DNA of 64,000 nucleotides, from NCBI RefSeq assembly GCF_900096955.1, contig NZ_FMYL01000010.1, positions 1-64,000 of the forward strand, given 5' to 3'. Numbering within the stretch: the stretch's first letter is position 1; each line of letters opens with the position of its first letter. This stretch comes from Acinetobacter boissieri (GTDB lineage: Bacteria > Pseudomonadota > Gammaproteobacteria > Pseudomonadales > Moraxellaceae). The position numbers and the translations under genes were made by a program. The notes under the pieces are model-generated. The model saw nothing but the letters and a program-made list of their open reading frames with translations. It searched no databases and was not told where the DNA came from. Shown here piece after piece: positions 28,092 to 35,610 of this stretch.

Positions 28092-28552
28092 GTATTTTTT
28101 GCTCGAATTTCTTTAGCTAAAGAGGCAAGGTCTGTATGGTTTGCTTGAGCTGCATCATGTGTTGAAATATAACCTGGGTATTGCTCAAAGTAATGGTCAA
28201 TCGATGAGTTAATGGCTTGCCATTGTTGTTGGGTTTGCGCTGTGCCATGCATTGGAAAGAGTTTTGCATGGACATGGTCTACGCCAAACCCTTCAAAAAC
28301 CATAGCTGTACGGCCCACATCATCAAAAAAATGATCTAATTTTTTCGCAACGTGTTTGCTAAATTTAACCAACTCATACATTACATGTTCATCAAGGTCG
28401 AAAGCATAGCTCGAATAATGCTTTTTAGGAATAACCACAGTCGTACCGAGCGTGTTTGGAAATAAAGACAAAAATGCAAGGAAATGCTCGTCTTCCGCCA
28501 CAATATGATGTTCTAATTCTTTATTAACCATTTTACAAAATATACAGCCCAT
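28088..28552 (-). CDS. HIT family protein with variant histidine triad
   Basis: A 154-residue HIT-fold protein. It starts with the common MGCIFCKMV (Cys3 and Cys6, a zinc knuckle in relatives) and has NTLGTTVVIPKKHYSS, the strand before the active site. The triad region reads DHVHAKLFP: His93 and His95 are present, but the third histidine of the HxHxH motif is Lys97. His95 would be the nucleophile, so activity may be kept. The substrate is unknown. It is convergent with tcdA and follows pnuC on the same strand. Confidence 0.87.
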   Translation of the reverse strand: MGCIFCKMVNKELEHHIVAEDEHFLAFLSLFPNTLGTTVVIPKKHYSSYAFDLDEHVMYELVKFSKHVAKKLDHFFDDVGRTAMVFEGFGVDHVHAKLFPMHGTAQTQQQWQAINSSIDHYFEQYPGYISTHDAAQANHTDLASLAKEIRAKNT

Positions 28553-28600
28553 GTTTCATCTCATTTTTATATACTATTTTTAATATAAACAGCATATATG

Positions 28601-29287
28601 TTAATACGATGAAATATTGGTCTGTGGTTTTTTTTTGGCTTGCTGATGCCAGTGATACCAGCCGTACAATGCATTAAATAATGATGCACAGGTCATCATG
28701 ACCATGGCATAGTTGCCAGCGTTGACCCAAATAATCATGCCCAAAATATTAGAGGTGACCCATAAAAACCACTGTTCTGAGTAACGCATGGTCATTAAAA
28801 TTTGTGCAATGATACAAATCACCACAGTCATGGAATCTAAATGGACTTGTTGTGCATTGAGGTAAGCTAAAAATTCGGCATAGCTTAAAGAGCAAACCCC
28901 AACAACCGCAAGCATGATGATCCAGCCTTTGATTGTAAGGTTTTTGACTTCAATATCGGTATTGGCTTGACTGGTTTTAGCACGGTGTTTGAGCCAAAAA
29001 TACAGACCAATAAATTGCATTGGAAAGTAAAAAAGCCCACTGAGCATTGCCTCACCAAAAATATGATTTTTGTACGAGATGTATGCATATAAAGCGGTTG
29101 CAATCATACCAAAGAAAAAGTTTTCTATACGTCCTTTTGCTACAAGAACAACACACAGCATATTTGATAAAGCACAAATTATATCCATTGTGCTTTGTTG
29201 CCACCAAAAAAATAAAATGAGCTGTATTACTGTAAAAGTAGCAAGCCAAACTTTTTCGAAGGTGGTCCAACCGTGAAATAATTTCAT
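28601..29287 (-). CDS. pnuC: Nicotinamide riboside transporter PnuC
   Basis: A 228-residue inner-membrane protein with about seven hydrophobic helices, matching the PnuC family of NAD-precursor transporters. Typical motifs are VLVAKGRIENFFFGMIATALYAYISYKNHIFGEAML-type residues at 47-82 and the C-terminal QWFLWVTSNILGMIIW near 168-185. Transport is facilitated by intracellular phosphorylation by NadR or a related kinase, which is not adjacent here. No NAD riboswitch is evident in the short upstream gap. Confidence 0.9.
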   Translation of the reverse strand: MKLFHGWTTFEKVWLATFTVIQLILFFWWQQSTMDIICALSNMLCVVLVAKGRIENFFFGMIATALYAYISYKNHIFGEAMLSGLFYFPMQFIGLYFWLKHRAKTSQANTDIEVKNLTIKGWIIMLAVVGVCSLSYAEFLAYLNAQQVHLDSMTVVICIIAQILMTMRYSEQWFLWVTSNILGMIIWVNAGNYAMVMMTCASLFNALYGWYHWHQQAKKKPQTNISSY

Positions 29288-29355
29288 GAGCTGAGAACTG
29301 ATTAAAATAATCTAAGTATCATGAAATGAATGTTTATAGATTACAAGCACAAAAT

Positions 29356-30399
29356 TTATTTGATTGACTCGTGTATATTTTGAGCCTGGTGTTCTGCTAA
29401 ATAGGCTTCTGTACGTTGAATGGCATCTTGCATGTGTTGCACAGCATTTTTAATATCTTGTACGCTTTGTGCTTGGCCACCACTGAGTGCTTGGCGCCAT
29501 TTTCTAGCACCTGGTAGGTTTTGAAATAAACCTAAAATATGCCGTGTAATAATAGATAATGGTGCGCCTTCAGCTAAGCGCTTTTCGATATAAGGAATCA
29601 TTTGTTCAATAATATCAAAGCGATTCGGTGGTGGAAGCTGCCAAATAGATTGACCTAACTCTGCCAGTAAATATGGATTATGGTAGGCTTCTCGACCAAT
29701 CATCACACCATCTACATGGTGTAAATGTTGTTGAGTCTCTGCAACAGTTTTTATACCACCATTAATTTCAATGGTTAAATGTGGGCGTTCTTGTTTTAAA
29801 CGATACACATCTTCGTAGCGTAATGGTGGTACATCTCTGTTTTCTTTGGGAGATAAACCTTTGAGTAAAGCAATACGTGCATGCACCACAAAATATGTAC
29901 AGCCTGTTTTCGCGACAGTATCTACAAAATGCAGCATTTCTTCATAAGATTGCATGTCATCTATACCAATACGGTGTTTGACATGTACAGGAATATTGAC
30001 AGCCTGTTGCATGCTTGCAATACATTCAGCGACAAGGTCTGGCTCGGCCATAAGGCAGGCACCAATTTTATTATTTTGTACGCGGTCGCTTGGACAGCCG
30101 ACATTGAGGTTGATTTCATCATATCCCCAGTCTTGTGCCATTTTACTACAGATGGCGAGGTCTTTGGGGTTTGAGCCACCGAGCTGTAATACAAGTGGAT
30201 GTTCTTGTGAATTAAAATCTAAATGTCGTTTTGCATCACCAAATAAAATGGCGCCTGTCGTGACCATTTCAGTGTATAAAATAACATTGGGATTAAATAA
30301 ACGTGCAAAAAATCGGTAATCTTTTGTGGTCCAATCCATCATCGGGGCAACACTAATGCGTGGTTCTTTGGGTAAATTCAGTGTGTTTGATGTACTCAT
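29356..30399 (-). CDS. dusA: tRNA-dihydrouridine synthase A
   Basis: FMN-dependent enzyme that reduces uridines 20/20a of the tRNA D-loop. The 347-residue protein begins with RISVAPMMDWTTKDYRFFARL, which is specific for DusA. It contains NLNVGCPSDRVQNNKIGACLMAEP near residues 95-118 (active-site cysteine in GACLM), HARIALLKGLSPKENR, and EINGGI. The C-terminal ILGLFQNLPGARKWRQ is the tRNA-binding helical domain. It is divergent from the FMN reductase gene. Confidence 0.96.
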   Translation of the reverse strand: MSTSNTLNLPKEPRISVAPMMDWTTKDYRFFARLFNPNVILYTEMVTTGAILFGDAKRHLDFNSQEHPLVLQLGGSNPKDLAICSKMAQDWGYDEINLNVGCPSDRVQNNKIGACLMAEPDLVAECIASMQQAVNIPVHVKHRIGIDDMQSYEEMLHFVDTVAKTGCTYFVVHARIALLKGLSPKENRDVPPLRYEDVYRLKQERPHLTIEINGGIKTVAETQQHLHHVDGVMIGREAYHNPYLLAELGQSIWQLPPPNRFDIIEQMIPYIEKRLAEGAPLSIITRHILGLFQNLPGARKWRQALSGGQAQSVQDIKNAVQHMQDAIQRTEAYLAEHQAQNIHESIK

Positions 30400-30602
30400 A
30401 AAAACGTAACCTTTGGCATCTGTGTTGCGAGAGCGAGTATTTAACTCTATTTGATGTTTTTTTGCATCTTTTAAAGCAGATTATATTCAATTTAAGAGAC
30501 TAGAAAAAAGATCATGTTAGAAAAGTAGAGTAAAAATCTAACTTTGTATTTTGACAATAACTCAACACGGTAAATTAGGAATGTTTCGAAAGGAAAAAAC
30601 AA

Positions 30603-31157
30603 ATGAATATTAAAATTATCACCGCAAGTGTACGAAAAGGGCGCATTGGCCCACAAATATCAGATTGGATTTCACAAAGTCTACAACAAAAAATAGATCA
30701 TTTGGTTGAGGTGATTGACTTAAAAGACTGGAATTTACCTTTAGATGATGAGCCTTTTTTACCAGCAACGGGTCATTATGTGCAGAGCCATACGCAGCAA
30801 TGGAGTGAAAAAATTAGTAGTGGCGATGTCTTTATATTTGTCTTTCCTCAATACAATTGGGGTTATCCTGCATCATTAAAAAATGCGGTGGATCATTTAT
30901 ATAAAGAATGGGAAGGTAAAGTTGCGTTGATGGTTTCGTATGCAAATAGAGGCGGTGCAAAGGCTGCAGATCAGTTTCAGCAAGTTGTTGAAGGATTGCA
31001 TATGCATAATTTAAGTGGTCGTATAGAAATTAACTTAAAAGATATTCGATTAAATGATGAAGCAAAGTTAGTTGATGCACTCTCAGATCTACAGCAGTAC
31101 CAAAACGGTTTATATGACCTGATACAAGAGTCTGAAGTGTTTTTGAAAAACTCTTAA
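30603..31157 (+). CDS. NAD(P)H-dependent FMN reductase family protein
   Basis: A 184-residue flavodoxin-fold protein. The N-terminal KIITASVRKGRIGPQISDWI corresponds to the phosphate loop of NADPH-dependent FMN reductases (S-x-R-x-x-S/R type), and the conserved FPQYNWGYPASLKNAVDHLYKEW sits near residues 80-102. A VSYANRGGAKAADQF loop follows. Family members reduce FMN, azo dyes or quinones; the physiological acceptor is unknown. The ribosome site AGGAAAAAA precedes the ATG. Its stop codon lies within the first 11-bp repeat upstream of kdpA. Confidence 0.88.
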   Translation: MNIKIITASVRKGRIGPQISDWISQSLQQKIDHLVEVIDLKDWNLPLDDEPFLPATGHYVQSHTQQWSEKISSGDVFIFVFPQYNWGYPASLKNAVDHLYKEWEGKVALMVSYANRGGAKAADQFQQVVEGLHMHNLSGRIEINLKDIRLNDEAKLVDALSDLQQYQNGLYDLIQESEVFLKNS

Positions 31158-31177
31158 AATTTACGCAAAATTTACGC
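31156..31177 (+). promoter_or_regulatory. Tandem 11-bp repeats upstream of kdpA, candidate KdpE operator
   Basis: AAAATTTACGC occurs twice head to tail (31156-31166 and 31167-31177). A related ATTTACGG follows about 35 bases downstream at 31201. OmpR/PhoB-type response regulators such as KdpE bind as head-to-tail dimers to direct repeats of about 11 bp. The site lies 66 bases before the kdpA start. The repeats are seen; KdpE binding is inferred. Confidence 0.6.
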
Positions 31178-31242
31178 ATTATTCTTTTTCTTTATAGAGA
31201 ATTTACGGGAAGGCTTTAGATAATGCAGGTCACATTTTTTAA

Positions 31243-32937
31243 ATGGTATCTGACATGTGGGAAGTTCTTTCCGTATTTGTTGTTTCGTTACTATTGGCTT
31301 ATCCCTTAGGTGGATATCTTGCAACGATTTTGCAAGATAAACCGATGAAAGGTGATGGCCTCTTTAAATGGGTTGAAAAACCTATCTATGCGCTGATGGG
31401 CGTTAAACATATAAGTATGAATTGGAAGCAATACCTATGGGCTTTTCTTCTTAGTAATCTGTGCTTATTGGTCGTAAGTGTTGTTGTTTTAATGACTCAA
31501 GCATGGTTGCCATTGAATCCAAATAATGCGCCAAATATGAGTTGGCACTTAGCACTTCATACATCGATTTCATTTTTAACCAATACAGACCAACAGCATT
31601 ATTCTGGCCAAGCACAGTTGTCATATTTTTCACAAATGACAGTGATTACAGGCCTACAATTTTTATCTCCTCTCATTGGCTTAGCGTTAGTGGTGGCTGT
31701 TTTACGTGCATTATTTTTACAACCAAATGACGATCATGAACATAAGAAAAATTGGGCATCGATTCATTTAGGCAATTATTGGCGCGATATGATTAGAGTG
31801 CTATTTAGATTTTTACTGCCGATCACATTTGTTTTTTCCTTATTGCTTAATAGCCAAGGTGTACCTTCTACATTGTCGGCAGGGCCTACAGTTCAAACCG
31901 TGGAACATGATTCACAACATATTCCACTTGGCCCTGTTGCGGCTATGGTGGCCATAAAGCAATTAGGTAGTAATGGTGGGGGATGGTATGGCCCGAACAG
32001 CGCAGCGCCGTTAGAAAACCCAACGCCATTTTCAAATTGGCTGGAAATGGTCGCTATTTTACTGATTCCACTTGCCGTAATTTTTATGGTGGCAAAATTT
32101 GTACAACGTAAAAAACTGATGTGGATGATTTTCGGCAGTATGTTGTTGATGTCTATTATTTCTACTGGTTTAAGTTTGTGGACTGAACAATATTCATTAC
32201 AACCGAATGATGCTTTACTCGAAGGAAAGGAATTTCGATTTGGGGCAGAGTCTTCTGCACTATGGGGCGCATTGACCACACAAGTAAATAACGGTTCTGT
32301 GAATATGATGCATGACTCACAATCACCGTTAACTGGATTGGTTGAGATGTGCAATATGCTTATTAATGCCATTTGGGGTGGTATAGGCTGTGGCTTACTT
32401 CAGTTTCTCATTTACTTGTTCTTGGCTGTATTTATTGCAGGTTTAATGACAGGAAGAACGCCTGAGATTTTTGGCTATAAAATTGAAACAACTGAAATTA
32501 AATTGTTATCTGTTGTTATTTTATTACAGCCTATCGTGATTCTTCTTTTAACAGCAATTGCTTTAGCTAATCCAACCCTGACCGCCAATTCAAATCCTGC
32601 ATTTCATGCCATTTCACAAGTGTTTTATGAGTATACATCTGCGTATGCAAACAATGGTTCAGGCTTTGCAGGGCTAGGTAACAATACAGTGTGGTGGAAT
32701 CTATCGACCAGTATTGCTTTGCTAGCCGGTCGTTATAGTACGTTAATCATTCCTTTACTCATCGCAATCAGTCTGGCATCTAAACAAAAAACAGCTCAAG
32801 GCAAAGGAACTTTAAATATAGAGTCTGCCACTTTCGCCATTATGCTGATTGGTATTGTAGTTATTCTCACTTTGTTGCAATTCATGCCTGTTTTAGTACT
32901 AGGCCCAATTGCAGATTTCTTATCTATCCAAGTTTAA
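31243..32937 (+). CDS. kdpA: Potassium-transporting ATPase, potassium-binding subunit KdpA
   Basis: Channel-like subunit of the high-affinity KdpFABC potassium pump in the inner membrane; it carries the selectivity filter. The 564-residue protein has about ten hydrophobic helices and the family markers SFLTNTDQQHYSG near residue 110, KQLGSNGGGWYGPNSAAPLENPTPFSNW near residues 238-265, GLMTGRTPEI, and SAYANNGSGFAGL near 466. ATG 31243 and ATG 31255 are both possible starts. No kdpF reading frame is seen upstream. It leads an operon with kdpBCDE. Confidence 0.97.
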   Translation: MVSDMWEVLSVFVVSLLLAYPLGGYLATILQDKPMKGDGLFKWVEKPIYALMGVKHISMNWKQYLWAFLLSNLCLLVVSVVVLMTQAWLPLNPNNAPNMSWHLALHTSISFLTNTDQQHYSGQAQLSYFSQMTVITGLQFLSPLIGLALVVAVLRALFLQPNDDHEHKKNWASIHLGNYWRDMIRVLFRFLLPITFVFSLLLNSQGVPSTLSAGPTVQTVEHDSQHIPLGPVAAMVAIKQLGSNGGGWYGPNSAAPLENPTPFSNWLEMVAILLIPLAVIFMVAKFVQRKKLMWMIFGSMLLMSIISTGLSLWTEQYSLQPNDALLEGKEFRFGAESSALWGALTTQVNNGSVNMMHDSQSPLTGLVEMCNMLINAIWGGIGCGLLQFLIYLFLAVFIAGLMTGRTPEIFGYKIETTEIKLLSVVILLQPIVILLLTAIALANPTLTANSNPAFHAISQVFYEYTSAYANNGSGFAGLGNNTVWWNLSTSIALLAGRYSTLIIPLLIAISLASKQKTAQGKGTLNIESATFAIMLIGIVVILTLLQFMPVLVLGPIADFLSIQV

Positions 32938-32949
32938 GAGGTAAAAGAT

Positions 32950-34962
32950 ATGAAGCATGCGACCAGTTCTAAAGCCAATTTTCTAAATAAAGAGATTATT
33001 CAGCAGGCATTTATTAAGTTTTTACCCCAGTACACGTTTAAAAATCCTGTGATGGCATGTGTATGGCTAGGGACGCTCATTACTATTTTTGCAACAATTT
33101 TAGGCTATAGCCAGCTTGGGTTGGGAATCAGTTTAAGTCTAATTTTGTTTATTACCATTTGGTTTGCAAATTTTGCAGAAGCCATTGCAGAAGCGAAAGG
33201 CCGTGGGCAAGCATCGTCTTTAAGACAGGCGCGGGAGAATTTATTTGCTCATCGCATGTTAGATGGTCAAGTGAGTCATACCGAAAAAGTAGCGGCAAAT
33301 CTGCTGAAAAAAGATGATCTTGTGGTGGTAAAAGCAGGTGAGCTAATTCCTGCCGATGGTGAAATTGTAGAAGGTTTTGCCACCATTAATGAGTCGGCTG
33401 TTACCGGTGACTCTGCGCCTGTTGTACGTGAAGCAGGTACAGATAAAACAGGGGTTATTGGTGGTACAAAAGTGTTATCTGATCAAATTATTGTTCGTGT
33501 GAGTAATGAAGCAGGTAATAGCTTTTTAGATAGAATGATTGCATTGGTCGAAGGATCAAGTCGTCAAAAAACACCCAATGAAATTGCATTAGGGATTTTA
33601 CTTAATGTAATGACGATAACCTTTATTGCCGTTGTGGTGACACTGCCTTTTATTGGTTCAATTGTTGATGTTCACATTAATATTGTACTTTTGGTGGCCT
33701 TACTCGTCTGTCTAATTCCGACCACCATTGGCGGTCTACTTCCTGCGATTGGTATTGCAGGTATGAATCGAGCATTAAAAGTGAATGTTTTGGCCAAGTC
33801 GGGTAAAGCGGTCGAAGTGGCAGGAGATATTGATGTCTTGCTATTAGATAAGACAGGAACAATTACATACGGCGACCGCCAAGCGACGGCATTTTATCCA
33901 TTGGCAGGTATTGCCCCCTCACTTTTAAGACAGACAGCAATGCGCAGTTCTTTTGCTGACCCAACACCTGAAGGTAAGTCAATTGTAAAACTGGCGCAGT
34001 CTTTGGGTGAAATACTTGAATCTGAATCAGATACTGTATTTATTCCTTTTAGTGCTGCAACACGTATGTCGGGTGTTGATCTAAAAGAGGGTACAAGTAT
34101 TCGTAAAGGTTCCCTCGATGCAATTTTAAAATTTACAGCCACAGATATTGCAGATGTTCATGAATTAAAAAGCAAAGTAGATGAAGTGGCATCAAAAGGT
34201 GCAACACCGTTAGTTGTGGCTTTAAATCAAAAAATATTGGGTGTGATTGAGCTGTCTGATGTGATTAAAGAAGGTATAAAAGAACGCTTTGACTTATTTA
34301 GAGAAATGGGTATAAAAACCATTATGGTCACGGGTGATAACCCACTCACAGCGGCAACAATTGCAGCCATAGCAGGGGTAGATGACTATATTGCAGAAGC
34401 TAAGCCTGAAGATAAATTGGCATGTATTCGTGCAGAACAGAAAAAAGGTCATTTGGTTGCCATGGTTGGAGATGGAACAAACGATGCACCTGCATTAGCG
34501 CAGGCCGATATCGGTTTGGCCATGAATTCAGGAACACAGGCAGCTAAAGAAGCAGGCAATATGGTTGATCTTGACTCAGACCCAACCAAGCTTTTAGATA
34601 TTGTTGAAATTGGCAAGCAACAATTGATTACACGTGGTGCGCTAACGACTTTTTCTCTGGCCAATGATGTTTCAAAATACTTTGTTATTTTACCAGCCTT
34701 ATTTGCAGTGGCTGTACCACAATTAGATGTTCTTAACTTTTTAAAGCTGTCTAGTCCAACCAGTGCTGTGTTATCTGCACTGATCTTTAATGCCATTATT
34801 ATTCCTGCACTTATTCCACTGGCCTTACGTGGTGTGAAATTTAAGCCCGCAAGTGCATTGAGTTTATTGCGCCGTAATATGCTGATTTATGGGGTGGGTG
34901 GTGTGATATTGCCTTTTATTGTCATTAAAGTGATTGATCTTATGGTCAGTTGTTTCTTATAA
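32950..34962 (+). CDS. kdpB: Potassium-transporting P-type ATPase, catalytic subunit KdpB
   Basis: P-type ATPase subunit of 670 residues that hydrolyses ATP for potassium import. The phosphorylated aspartate is D300 in LLLDKTGTITYG. The actuator loop TGDS is at 152-155 (TGES in most P-type pumps, TGDS is normal in KdpB). PTTIGGLLPAIGIAGMNRA lies near 258-274, and MVTGDNPLTA and VGDGTNDAPALAQAD complete the nucleotide domain. It follows kdpA by 12 bases after an AAGAGGTAAAAG site. Confidence 0.98.
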   Translation: MKHATSSKANFLNKEIIQQAFIKFLPQYTFKNPVMACVWLGTLITIFATILGYSQLGLGISLSLILFITIWFANFAEAIAEAKGRGQASSLRQARENLFAHRMLDGQVSHTEKVAANLLKKDDLVVVKAGELIPADGEIVEGFATINESAVTGDSAPVVREAGTDKTGVIGGTKVLSDQIIVRVSNEAGNSFLDRMIALVEGSSRQKTPNEIALGILLNVMTITFIAVVVTLPFIGSIVDVHINIVLLVALLVCLIPTTIGGLLPAIGIAGMNRALKVNVLAKSGKAVEVAGDIDVLLLDKTGTITYGDRQATAFYPLAGIAPSLLRQTAMRSSFADPTPEGKSIVKLAQSLGEILESESDTVFIPFSAATRMSGVDLKEGTSIRKGSLDAILKFTATDIADVHELKSKVDEVASKGATPLVVALNQKILGVIELSDVIKEGIKERFDLFREMGIKTIMVTGDNPLTAATIAAIAGVDDYIAEAKPEDKLACIRAEQKKGHLVAMVGDGTNDAPALAQADIGLAMNSGTQAAKEAGNMVDLDSDPTKLLDIVEIGKQQLITRGALTTFSLANDVSKYFVILPALFAVAVPQLDVLNFLKLSSPTSAVLSALIFNAIIIPALIPLALRGVKFKPASALSLLRRNMLIYGVGGVILPFIVIKVIDLMVSCFL

Positions 34963-34977
34963 GGTTTGGAGAAAGAA

Positions 34978-35589
34978 ATGAATACACATCATATATTGGC
35001 TTCAATGTCTGAAGAGAAACAACCGGTGATCAGACAAAGTATAAGCTTGATGGTTTTAGGTTTTGTTGGAACAGGCCTTATGTATTGCCTGTTACAAACA
35101 GGGATTGCACAAATGGTTTTTCCATCTCAGGCCAATGGCAGTGTGATTGAGCAACATGGAGCATCTGTGGGTTCTATATGGGTTGCACAAGCATTTAATC
35201 ATCCACGCTATTTTGAATCGCGACCGAGTGCAATTAATTATGACCCAATGGCGATGTCGGGAAGTAACTTGGCATTGAGTAATCCTGATTTACGTAAAAA
35301 TATTAATGAGCGAAAACAGAATTTTGCAAAAATAAATGGTGTGGATTTAAATCATGTTCCCTTAGATATGTTAACTGCTTCTGGGAGTGGAATTGATCCA
35401 GAGATCTCTCCTGAAAGTGCTAAACAGCAGGTAAATCGAGTGGCACAAGAAAGACATCTTGCTATTAATACTGTGCAAAATCTAGTGAATACATATACTC
35501 AAGAAAAACAATTTGGTTTTTTAGGTATGCCTAGAGTGAATGTTTTACAGCTAAATCTTGCACTAGATGCTTTACAGCGCCAGCAGTAA
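34978..35589 (+). CDS. kdpC: Potassium-transporting ATPase subunit KdpC
   Basis: Accessory subunit of 203 residues with one N-terminal membrane helix (SISLMVLGFVGTGLMYCLLQ) and a periplasmic domain. Conserved residues include GSxxIAQAF-like GSIWVAQAFNHPRYFESRPSA near residues 58-78 and the ASGSGIDPEISPESA motif near 134-148, both typical of KdpC. The start ATG 34978 follows GGAGAAAGAA directly; an in-frame TTG at 34966 overlaps that site and is rejected. kdpB ends 15 bases before it. Confidence 0.95.
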   Translation: MNTHHILASMSEEKQPVIRQSISLMVLGFVGTGLMYCLLQTGIAQMVFPSQANGSVIEQHGASVGSIWVAQAFNHPRYFESRPSAINYDPMAMSGSNLALSNPDLRKNINERKQNFAKINGVDLNHVPLDMLTASGSGIDPEISPESAKQQVNRVAQERHLAINTVQNLVNTYTQEKQFGFLGMPRVNVLQLNLALDALQRQQ

Positions 35590-35610
35590 TATTGTCAGGG
35601 GAATAGTGCA

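Noticed and set aside
29288..29355. NAD riboswitch before pnuC
   Set aside because: The gap is short and shows no conserved helix or loop of the NAD riboswitch classes.
31200..31300. kdpF as the frame starting MQVTFFKWYLTC at 31223
   Set aside because: It overlaps kdpA by about 40 bases, is not a typical KdpF helix and has no family pattern.
31893..32372. 159-codon open frame on the minus strand inside kdpA
   Set aside because: It is fully antisense to a well-conserved gene, has no ribosome site and no protein-like pattern; it is a shadow of kdpA.
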